Assembly: GCA_026826555.1 (NCBI GenBank)
Contig: JAKSZT010005175.1
Span: forward strand, 541,402-605,401
Direction of reading: 5' to 3'
DNA length: 64,000 bases
DNA from: Tolypeutes matacus
Taxonomy: Eukaryota > Chordata > Mammalia > Cingulata > Chlamyphoridae
Shown: piece after piece, positions 54,551-64,000 of the stretch
Layout of the letters: every line of letters begins with the position of its first letter
How positions within the stretch are numbered: the first letter of the stretch is position 1
Program-made: the position numbers and the translations under genes
Notes under the pieces: generated by a model
What the model was told of the DNA's origin: nothing
Databases searched by the model: none
Seen by the model: the letters and a program-made list of their open reading frames with translations, nothing else

Positions 54551-56284
54551 TCCTTCCCAAGTTTACTCTTGGTACTTTGTCCTCAAGGATATTTAATAGT
54601 GTTTTGTCAGCAATTAATAACTATTAGCTGAATAAATGAATGAGAAAGGTGTTCATAAACTTGCTGCATAATGTGGACAATGCTGCTAAATAAATTTAAA
54701 AAAAACAACACTGAGTCATTCATCCATGACAAAATGACTCACCATAGAAATTGTCTCAAGCAGCTGATATCCTATCAACAGTTATCTCAAAAGTAGAGCA
54801 ATGGAAAATATATGGTGTTTATTACAAGAACTGTGTGGCCACCTCCTTTCAGACTCCAGTACCTGTTATGATTTCCTTTTATAGAGGGCACTGCAGGGTT
54901 GATAAAGCCCACAAATATGAATCTACCTTTCCCCATGTTAATTAAAGAACATCGCTGTGATAGCAGCAGAGGTACCTTATTAACTTATCAACAATCTTAG
55001 CATCACAAACTAGGAAATGAGAGACCAGGACAATTAATAGTTTCTCAGGAGAGCTTGCATGTTTGGAGTAAACATTTATTTATGATGTGATACCATTTTC
55101 TAAATTACAAGAGTCTGAATTTAATTCATAGCTATGGATATATACATTTTTACTCCTCATTATATTGTGAAGAGAAATCTTGAAAACGGAAACCATTTTT
55201 TCTCCTTTTTTATATCTTACCACCACCATCCCAACACTAAAAAAATTCTGAAACAATCAAGTACTCTTCATAAAACTTTCCTCACTCACTGAACAGGAAT
55301 TATGAATGAAATTGCAATCAAACTGAGGGGGAATAATACTTGCAACCATGAAACAGCAGAGGACCATACAAGGTAAAATCAAGACTTTCTAGTTATGTAT
55401 GCCGCAGGAGCTTAGGGAGGGTTTAAGAAAAGTGAGTCTTTTCTTGGGACATTGGATATAACTTGGTTTTGAGCATTAAAGCAAGAATATGGTTTGGGTA
55501 GATGGAGAGATATATTGAAGGTAATAAAATTAAGGTAAATAACCCAAAACAAAGAATGGAAATCATATATGTAGAGAAAAATTAAGAAAGTGACCTGGCT
55601 TATAGACAGTATATGGGTGTGTATGATATAAAGAAAGTGAGCACAAATGACACTCACTTTATTTAATAATTGACTAAACAAATTAAGAAAGAGGGGTGAT
55701 AGTCATTACACTATAAATGATGAGAATTTTCTAGATTGGGAGAAAAGGAGTCTTTTGAGAAATTTTATGAATTCTGAAGACAACAATAAATGTTATTGTA
55801 GTAATCCTGATATAAGATTAAGACATTATGAATATCATGTCAAAGGAAGATTTCAGAAATTGTATATTAACTATAAAAAGAGTTGGGGATGGTTTTCCTT
55901 TCCCAGCCATGTTCACACCATACTTTCTCCTTTCTGAGGCAACAAAACCTATTCTCACCTCCTCTATGATGTCTTTGCAGACCTATTCAATGGGCATTTT
56001 TTACTTCCACTGTTGGAGATTGCGTCATGTCTCACGCAAAATGCATGTTCGTATTTCCACCCCAGCCCTGTGAAGAGTGAAGCCATTTTTAAACTAGCCC
56101 TTTGAAGATATTATTAAGTATGGTGTGCCCAAACTGAATGAAGAGGAGTTTTATTCCAATATGACTGAAGTGTTTAGAGGCAAAGGGAATTGGACAAGAA
56201 GATGAAGCCAAAATAGAAGCAAGAAGCTGAGAGTCAATAGAAGCTGGAAGAGAAAGGAGAAGCGTTGCCATGTGCATTGCCATG
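54551..56284. other. Spacer, no gene seen
   Basis: AT-rich sequence with short unmatched frames. CCATG at 56280-56284 is the left target duplication of the next LTR. Confidence 0.5.
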
Positions 56285-56924
56285 TGTGGCAGTTTGAGAT
56301 TATTTATGAACCCCCAAAAAGAGGAGGATTATGTTTGTAAACTAGTCTGTTCCTCTGGGTGTGATACCCTTTAATTATATTAAATTCAAAGGTTTTGTGT
56401 TTACTCCATTAAATCCATTTGGGCCTTTGATTCAACCACTCAGTAAAGTGTGACTCAGGTTTAGTCCCTTCCCCCCTTGGTGGGCTGATATAAATGAGCA
56501 CTTATTCAAGAAGACACAGAAGAAGAAGAGAGAGAGAACTTTGTCAATTTTGATCCAGAACCCTGGGGAGAGATGAGACTGATAGTTTGCAGCTGAGAAA
56601 GCCCAGAAAGAAATGAACTCTATGCTACACTAATATAGGAAGCCATGTGAGATGGTCACTATGCCAGTCTACAGCTGAGATCAGAAGAAGCTGTGTCCAC
56701 GGAGCCTTAAAAGGAAGAAGGAAGCAGAGACCAGGCAGAGATAGCCTACCATCTTGTTTTAGCATGTGGCTGCTGACTTTGGTGGGAAAGTACCTCTCAT
56801 GCTACCCTGAGTTGGACTCTTCAGGGCCTTGTAACTATAAGATTTTACACCAAAAAAATGCTCTTTATAAAAGTCAACAGAGTTCTTGTACTTTGCATCA
56901 GCACCCCTTTGGCTAACTAATACA
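56285..56924 (+). repeat. Solo LTR, ERVL-like (class III), 640 bp
   Basis: Starts TGTGGCAGTTTGAG and ends CTAACTAATACA, flanked by CCATG at 56280-56284 and 56925-56929. A 5-bp duplication is typical of class III ERVs. A GATATAAATGAG element near 56488-56499 could be a promoter box. A related copy in reverse orientation is at 13302-13936. Confidence 0.72.
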
Positions 56925-58839
56925 CCATGTGACAAAAAAGTCAAGGAAACTCAAAGATTTCTACTAGCCAGATGATAATGACCCAGGGAGAAATAAAGGC
57001 TTCTAGCAAGTGACACCATGAAATAGTAAAGTGTTGTTGTTAGAGCAACCCATTTCATGATATTTGTTTTAGCACCTCAGAAATTAAAATAACCACTTAA
57101 TATTTTATATCCAAAATGATAATACGATTAAAAAGTATGAACTCAAATCAATGAAAATCAAAACATGCCCCTTAAAATACTTTTTAAGTGGGCATTTGCC
57201 TTATACTTTCTATGGCTCAGAATATACATTTAACTATTCTAATTTAGTATGTTTGTAATATTAGAGGATAATGTCTCTCTGGCTACATTTTTGTGTTATT
57301 GCCAAGAAATTCCTTCTTAGAATTATTTTGAAAATTTAAACTATTTTCTATAAATGATATAAATCTTTTCACTGTCCTTTTGGTGGAAACACTCTCCTAA
57401 ATGATCCAGAGAACAGAGTTTGCTTTCTGGATCTATCGTAAAAACTTACATTAGCAATCCACCGGTCTTTATAAAATTTGCAACAGGTAAATGCCGGTGA
57501 GAAAGTATTTAAAACATATTTTACTGGAAATATTTACTTCAATAATAATTTATTCCTGTTAGTACTCTAGATATGTTTCCTTTCAATTCTTAATTATCAA
57601 TCTTTTAAGTTCCTTAAAGTCTTTCCTTTTACCTAAAGCTATGGAGTAAGCACTAGACAAGTGATTATAATTTATTTGTAATGCTTTTGAAATCAAAAGA
57701 AACATAAAATATACCAAAAACACGTCTATTTGGTAATGGCAGAATATGTTAGTAGTTTTGAAAACTTAGCTGGGGAAATTGATTATTAACCTTTAAATCG
57801 GGTGTTCTTATAAAGAGGTCCATGAACTTGAATTGAAATTCTAAAAAAAACAGTATTCTTGTGGGGACATGTTGGTGCGAATGTGATATATTTATTAAAT
57901 TATACATAGTATAATGTGGACTTAGTAAGGAGTCTGTGGTTTTCATTTGACTGGCAAAGGGGTCCGTGGAACAAAAAAAGTTAAGAACCTCTGCTCTAAA
58001 TGAAATAGTTTTTAAATTTTTTGTGTTGGGTACCCTGTGTGTTTTAAAACCATTACATGAACAAGGAATATATTTTCAAAAGATTTTTAAAACCCTGATG
58101 TATTTCTAGATAGCTATATAGTGGCCCATTGATTCTTTAAAAAGTAAAATATCAATATAAATCATATGTTTGATAATCAATTGAGGAATCTGCACAAAAC
58201 CTTATGTTATTTGACTTCAAGTTGACAAATTTAAGACATTTAATAAGACAATAAATAAATCAAGCTATATAAATTGCAAATATCTCTTTTTTCTACTGAT
58301 TCCTAAATATGCTCTGAAGTGTGAAAGTTCTAATTATTTCAAGGATTATCACTCAGAAATCTCTCTACTAGATAGAGTATGCTTTGGAAGGCAATGCTGA
58401 AGATGTTTGGTGGGGGGATACAAAATGAAATGGGCAATATGGCCTAATAGAGAAGATGATCTACAAATTAACCAAAGTTATACAAAGTAAAACATGGTAT
58501 AGAAGCATGTGGTAGAAGTTCAAAGGCATAGGACATTTGAGACGAGCCTTAAACTATTCTATGTGATATACAATGTCACTGTGAATTTTGAAACTCAAAT
58601 TTCTGCAAAGTAGTAAGTACAGAATTTGAATATGTGAAGAATAGCATTTCAGGAATAAAGACAACATAGGAAGAAGCATGAACATAAGAAAGCTCAAACT
58701 GGGTAAAAATAAGTGAGCTTGACCAAAGTAAAAGGAAGGTGAATGAGAGAAACTGTTGCAAAGATAGAGCAAGAAATTATGTGAGCTTGGAAATTAGAAT
58801 AAATCTAGACTTTATTCTAAATCACTTCTATAAGTAATG
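56925..58839. other. Spacer, no gene seen
   Basis: About 1.9 kb of AT-rich sequence with no recognisable gene or repeat; a segment near 57940-57990 (GGGGTCCGTGGAAC...AAGAACCTCTG) looks like part of an old repeat. Confidence 0.45.
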
Positions 58840-59265
58840 CATACTCATTGAAGATTTTTTAGAAAAAGGGCTGATATGATCAAGTTTGTGCATTAGCAAG
58901 GAGACCAACCAAACTGTGCGGACCTGGTGGTGATATGGAACTAGACAGGAGAAGTTTGGTGAGACAAACATCATGGGACTATAATCCATAAGACTTGTAA
59001 CTGATCAGATGTAGAGGGCAAGAAAGAAACAGGAATCAAATGTGATGTCATTATTTAAGGTCTATGTGATAAGAAGAAATGCAATGAAAATGGGATTTGG
59101 AGATGTTATGAGGAAAAAAAGGCTGGGTGTAAATTTGTACATATTAAGCATTAGTATGAAAATATTCAAATGAATGTGCCTTGAAGACTGTTAGGAATTT
59201 TGGTAAGGAACTTAGAGAAGAAGGAGGGCTCAGAATTTGGTGTCATCTGTGGATTATAACACTTA
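58840..59265 (-). repeat. L2-like LINE relic, reverse orientation
   Basis: The plus strand follows the antisense order of the L2 region seen at 53676-54046: a GGGCTGATATGATCAAG block, an AGGAGACCAACC block, TTGTACATATTAAGC, and GGTGTCATCTGTGGATTA. Moderate similarity, family recalled from memory. Confidence 0.45.
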
Positions 59266-59284
59266 CCTTTATTTATTTTTTTAT

Positions 59285-59445
59285 TTTAACTTGTGCCAGA
59301 CACCATACTAAGCACTTTACATATACTATCTTATTTAAGCATTAAACAAACTTGAAAAGAAACATTATTATCTTACAAAGACTGAGAGGCATGAAATAAC
59401 TTCCCAAAGCTTCTCAACCAGTAAAAGGAACAGTTGGTACTACCA
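59285..59445 (+). repeat. MIR element
   Basis: The core follows the MIR consensus: TGTGCCAGACACCATACTAA, GCACTTTACATATACTATC, TTATTTAAGCATTAAAC, an ATTATTATCTTACA block, then GACTGAGAGGCATGAAATAAC. MIR is a tRNA-derived SINE family found across mammals. Confidence 0.8.
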
Positions 59446-59639
59446 GAAGAAATGTCTGAAACCAAAGCAGATCTATAGATGTCATGAATTAACTAGAAGG
59501 TAGCTTTATTTGTTCACCTAGAATGGGTTTTTCCACAGAAAAGGGAGACCATATCTCCCTTAGCTTGCCTTTCCTTCTTCTCTTTATTTTATGAAAGACG
59601 GTGGCAATTTCTGGAGTGATGTTTGGAAAGTTCGTATCT

Positions 59640-60045
59640 TAGTTTGCCAGGCTTCTATGACGAACACCACACAATGGGTTGGGTAAACAACAGGAATGTA
59701 TTGGCTGAATGTTTCAGAGGTTTGAAGGCTTGCTTCCTCCCTGGGTCAGTAGTATTCTAGATGACTGGCAATTCTTGGTTTCCATAGCTTTTCCATCATG
59801 TGGTGATGTCCTCTATTTTCTCTTCTGTGTTTCATTCACTTCCTGCTTCTACTTCTCCAAGTAGGTTTCCCTTCATAAAACCTCCAGTAACAGAATTAAG
59901 ATCTAACCTCATTAATTAAAAATAACATCTTCAAAAAGTCCGATTTATAATGAATTTACACCCTAAGGAATGGATTGAGATTAAGGACATGTTTTGTTTT
60001 GTTTTATTTTCCTGGGGTACACAAATCAACTCACCACATTTGGGA
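59640..60045 (-). repeat. Old LTR-like repeat, reverse orientation
   Basis: The plus strand shows the antisense pattern of the MaLR/ERVL-type repeats at 27461 and 54047: CTTAGTTTGCCAGGCTTCTA, AACAACAGGAATGTATTGG, AAGATCTAACCTCATTAAT and GTACACAAATCAACTCACC. Edges approximate. Confidence 0.45.
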
Positions 60046-61149
60046 TAATAAAATTGGGTTCTACTACCTCTACATATGTCCTTACAGAGATTTTAGCCTC
60101 TAAGTGTTTGACCTATACCTAGGATTTCTTTTAATAATCTTGTACCTTTTCACATCTTTGAACACTCCTTAAAGTTCAGGACAACAAGAAAGTGCCACTT
60201 AACATCTTGTTAAGTGTTCATGTAGAATACCCACCTTTCCTCAGAAAACCTACAGTAGGGATCCCTGAAATCCAGTGTCACCCTCAGCACTTAAAATGAA
60301 TCAATGAAACTTAATTGCATTGCATGATATAGTAGTTTATTTCAAGAGTCTGTGAAATAGCCACAGCAATCCAACTTTTCCCATTCACTTTGTGGACCTA
60401 GAAACAATTTTAAGTCAAATAAAGAAAGGTATTTGTTGTAGCTAATCTTTTTCTGTTTTTGTTTTTGTTTTGTTGTTGTTATTATTGACAGATTGCTTTG
60501 GAATTTATTTTAGGCTTAAAAACATTAACTAATAAGTTCATATTATTTAAGTTGACCCATTTCATAGTATTAACTTGAGCAACCTAGGAAACTAAAACAA
60601 ATAATCTCAAGGAAGTGAATAAATATTAATAGGCATTTGATCAATTTGTTGAACAAAACTTTAATGTGATCAATCTAATCAGTATTTAGCAGGGTATTCT
60701 GGTATTCTATTGCTCACTCAAAAGGAATAAGCAGTTATTTTCCAAATTATATTTAGATTCCAATGAGTAATTATAAAAATAGTCTCAATACAATGTAAAC
60801 ACTCAAGGATACTAGAGGCACGATGCAACTCTCTCTTTCCATATCCTTTTCTTCTCTTACAGGTAGTCATAATCCTAACTGGAAATGCAGACACCTAGCA
60901 AGTGTTTCTGCAATTTAATAAATAAAGTCTCATTTGCACTGCTATTCAAAATATACCATGCACCTGCACCTTCTGAGGTGGTCCTCTCCACAGTACTCTT
61001 TTAATTTTAATTTATTTTATTTTAATTTAATTTAATTTTATTTTATTTTTTGCTCTCCATTTTGGGTATTTATTGGTCTCTCTCTAAACACAGTAGCATC
61101 CTTTAGTTTGTTTTTTTTTTTTCCTCCTTCCTTTCTCCCCTGCCTCTTT
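60046..61149. other. Spacer, AT-rich simple sequence near its right end
   Basis: No gene seen. A (TTTTA)n-like tract lies at about 61001-61048 and a T-run at 61110-61121 near the 3' end of the following reverse-strand L1. Confidence 0.5.
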
Positions 61150-61270
61150 TGTTTTTAAAGATACTTAGATTACATAAATGTTACACAAAAAATATAGGGA
61201 TTCCCATAACACCCCACCTCCCACACCTCCCACAACCTCCCACACTAACATCCTTCATTAGTGTGGCACA

Positions 61271-61628
61271 TTAATTGCAACTGATAAACACATCCTGGAG
61301 CTTTGCCATTGAGCATGGATCACATTTCACATTGCAGACTGCACTCTCTCCCACACAGTTCTGCATGTTATATGATGATATAATATGGCCTATGTTTGTC
61401 ATTGCAATGTCACTCAGGACAATTCCCAAGTCCCAAAAAAGCCCATGTATTACAACTGCTTTTCCCTCTCCCTGGCCCCAGAGCCTCCAGTGACCACTGG
61501 CTCCACATTAATGTTTTAATTTCTTCCATTGCTTGAATCACAATATGACTATAGTAGAATACATGTAACTCCACTCTAGTCAATAGCTCTTCCCCCCATC
61601 CTGAGGAGTCTGGGATGGTGAAGTCCAC
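61271..61628 (-). pseudogene. Candidate extra reading frame 'b' (right-hand L1 copy)
   Basis: Starts MDFTIPDSSGWGEELLTRVEL at 61628, with AMEEIKTLMWSQW. A single extra base near the GRGK stretch shifts it. The homologous frame then continues with LGIVLSDIAM, MQNCVGES and a TAA at 61271-61273, the same codon position as the TGA of the L1-D copy. The length is 358 bp against 357 bp in L1-D, so only one indel separates them. Confidence 0.42.
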
Positions 61629-62145
61629 TCCACCTCCAATTGAGAGGGAGCTTATATCCCATAGGGAAGATGGATGGGATTATCCTGCCTGCAGCTGCAG
61701 ACTCTCTCCATTTCCTTGGATGGCTGTTGTTTATCATCATCTTCCTGCCAGTTGTCCTGGGTGAGTCCAATGAGCTGTAAACTAGAAGTTGCAGCTCCAC
61801 TGAGTTTCCGGGTCCAGCTGGCATATTGACAGCCCAAAGACTCATGTCTCTGGACGAACACCTACAAACTCCAGCACCAAGTATAGGTTTGACTAGAAGG
61901 GAAGATAAACCATGTGCAGGGAAGACATATTTGAGTCCAACTCTGTCACTCTCAGGTGCACAAACTCCAAAGTAGGGCCCAATGGCAAGGCACCAAACTC
62001 CAGAGCTATCTGCCCTGACATAGGACCTGGGTGTCTCCAGAGCCCTCAGGAGCCCCACTATTTGGGGTGATATCCACTTTGGAATTCTATGAAATCCTAC
62101 TGAGATGTGCATAAGCATTACCTCTGGGATGACCTCCCGACTCAT
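61576..62145 (-). CDS. Candidate extra reading frame 'a' (right-hand L1 copy), 189 codons open
   Basis: This is the longest uninterrupted version of frame 'a', from MSREVIPEVMLMHISVG to GGRAID-stop. It contains SSGVWCLAIGPYFGVCAP, GAGVCRCSSRDMSLW, SVELQLLVYSS and HPRKWRESAAAGRI. The aligned L1-D copy has stops at three sites where this one has sense codons (for example TGG and TGC against TGA TGA). Upstream frame homology extends through KVKTNEFIWLRD and, beyond a TAA, to MWPLSKPNSAY near 62350. Function unknown; no known family recognised. Confidence 0.42.
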   Translation of the reverse strand: MSREVIPEVMLMHISVGFHRIPKWISPQIVGLLRALETPRSYVRADSSGVWCLAIGPYFGVCAPESDRVGLKYVFPAHGLSSLLVKPILGAGVCRCSSRDMSLWAVNMPAGPGNSVELQLLVYSSLDSPRTTGRKMMINNSHPRKWRESAAAGRIIPSIFPMGYKLPLNWRWSGLHHPRLLRMGGRAID

Positions 62146-64000
62146 TTTGAAGTCTCTTAGCCATATAAACTCATTTGTCTTTACCTTTTCCCCCTTTTAT
62201 TCAAGGTCTTTTTCCAGTCGCATTGCCCTTTAGCACTTGGTAGCAATCCCTTCGTGCCAGGTAGGCTCATCCCCCGGAGCCATGTCCCACGCTGGGAGGA
62301 AAGGGATGCATTCATATGCTGAGTTTGGCTTAGAGAGAGGCCACATTTGAGCAACAAGGAGGCTCTCAGGAGCCAACCCTTAGGTACCCCGTAACAATAG
62401 ACTAAGTTTCAATTTCAAGAGCAAAGACTCATAAAGCTAGTCATCAAGAGCAAGGGCCCATCAGTGGATCATCCTCCTTCACCAGTCACTGTCCGTGCAC
62501 TTGGAGGACTGTTGCTGCTTCCTTAGAGAATATGGCAGAGCTCTCCAGGATGGAAATTCAGTATTCTCTCATTTATTGAGTGATTCTCCACCACCTGTGA
62601 AAATGCCCCGTGAACATTTGAACATTTTTATATAGCCTACATTTACGATCAGGTGAACTTCCTCCCATGCATCCCCCATCCCTGACACCCTATACCAATG
62701 ATCCTCTCCCACCTCAGTTATAACACTTCTGTGATCCAAAGCTTCTTCAAAGATGAAGCCATTACAATAGTTAAATACAATTAATAGAGAAATGAAATAA
62801 TAATGATAAGTTTAAATGTAAGAGATAAAATACATATTTTTTTAAAAAAAAAACTTTAAATTAAAAGATTGGGATAGTAAAAAAATTTAAAAAATAAAAT
62901 TTTTTTTTTTTTACTTTTTGCCTTTCATCACTGTAATATCTGGTGTCCATTCTATACCATGGGACCTTCCCCCTCTCATTCTCCAGTGTCTCACTATTTT
63001 TCATTTTCTTTTCAAAGAATTTTTAGGTCACAACAAAGTCACATAGAATACAGGAGACTCTCAGATACCCAACATCCTTCCCCTTTCCTCCCCCCCCATA
63101 TTAATACCTTTTTATATGAGGATGGTAGCATTGTTATTACTGATATACAAATAGTGAAACATAGCTACTAAACATTGTCAATGGTTTACACTATGGTTTA
63201 CATTTTAGACCATACACTTTTATAAATTTTGGTGATATCTACCATGTCCTCGATCCATCACTCTAAGGTAATGAAGAACATTTCCACTGACCACTAAATA
63301 CCCCCTGTTTGATCTATTCTATTTCTTCCTCTCCATCCCCCGGGGCCCATGATGACCCCCTGGTTTGACTCATTGGATGACAAGATTCATAGTTACATGC
63401 AACAAGAGGTCTTGGCAAACTGGTTTGTCCTCACCTATCAGGACCTGCCCTTGCTCTTGAGAGACTCCCTCCTGTCTATTTCTGAACAAATCAGTCCTTC
63501 CAAAGATGGGAGTCAAACTCCTTCCAGCTCATTATGTGGGTCTCTACTCACTGATACAATACACTATGACAGAATGAACACTCACACACTCCCTAGAAGC
63601 CTGCTCCAAGTGCGCCCTGTCCTGAATGCCCCCCCAACCAACACCTTAAACCAGTGACCCTTCCTTGTTATTTTACCATAAGAGCATTCCCAACTCTGTA
63701 CTTTCAACCTCATACCAACAAATGCCCAGTGTTCATCTGGCCCCTCTCCAGTATCCTGGACCTTTTGATCCACCCTTCCCAAACTACCCACCTGTCAACT
63801 CTGCACCACCCAACTTAATAATATCACTACCCTCCTGTCCTATCCCTTCAATACACAACTACACTCTATCACTTTACCATAGATTACATCCATATGGGTG
63901 ATGGCTCACAACCTTCTCTTCTCTTTCTATTTCTTGTAAACCTATCTTACAGACAATAGCTCCTGAGACTGCTCAATTTTCTTAATTCATATCAATGAGG

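Larger units (their letters stand above)
61150..64000 (-). mobile_element. LINE-1 3' region (right-hand copy), reverse orientation, running off the window
   Basis: Aligns collinearly in reverse with L1-D from its 3' end (AGATACTTAGATTACATAAA at the left) to the ORF2/3'UTR border at the window edge (complement of CCATATGGATGTAATCTATG near 63880). It is about 2.85 kb of essentially pure L1 3' region. The 5' part lies outside the window. Confidence 0.88.

Overview
This is a eukaryotic, mammalian window with no intact host protein-coding gene. It consists mostly of retrotransposons layered over a decayed olfactory-receptor (OR) locus. Placental-mammal markers are MIR- and L2-like relics, LINE-1 (L1) elements, class II OR pseudogenes and endogenous retroviruses. 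A xenarthran (armadillo or sloth relative) is the best guess. The reasons are a short tRNA-like SINE, an L1 lineage with a very long 3' extension, and a Lys-primed betaretrovirus carrying a gammaretrovirus-type env, an arrangement I recall being reported from armadillo. The species call is inference.

Layout. 1-2513: plus-strand L1 (L1-A), cut off at the window start and lacking its 3' part. 3284-12690: OR pseudogene split by a minus-strand provirus (3649-12136) with two 378-bp LTRs and a 6-bp target duplication. The provirus carries a Lys1,2 primer-binding site, an open partial gag, a badly broken pol, a betaretroviral env fragment and a largely open gammaretroviral-type env. 13302-15551: two solo LTRs of different classes. 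15558-18598: minus-strand L1 pieces. 18650-24000: L1-B and an opposing L1 fragment. 24000-28520: sparse sequence with one LTR-like relic. 28525-37005: L1-C, which contains other L1 3' ends and a SINE. 38694-39470: second OR pseudogene. 44585-53662: full-length 9.1-kb L1 (L1-D) with a 13-bp target duplication, inserted in an L2-like relic. 54047-60045: old LTR, L2 and MIR relics. 61150-64000: minus-strand L1 3' end of the L1-D type, running off the window.

The most interesting points are: (1) the L1-D lineage has a roughly 2.5-kb 3' extension holding two overlapping reading frames whose frame, 53-nt overlap and stop codons recur in separate insertions; (2) the provirus is a mosaic in which gag and env are open while pol is heavily broken, with parts of two unrelated env genes and an internal LTR-like block; (3) nested insertions with readable target duplications give a relative chronology. 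Nothing indicates an operon, CRISPR array or active gene. All coordinates come from reading the sequence by eye, and edges without a target duplication are approximate.
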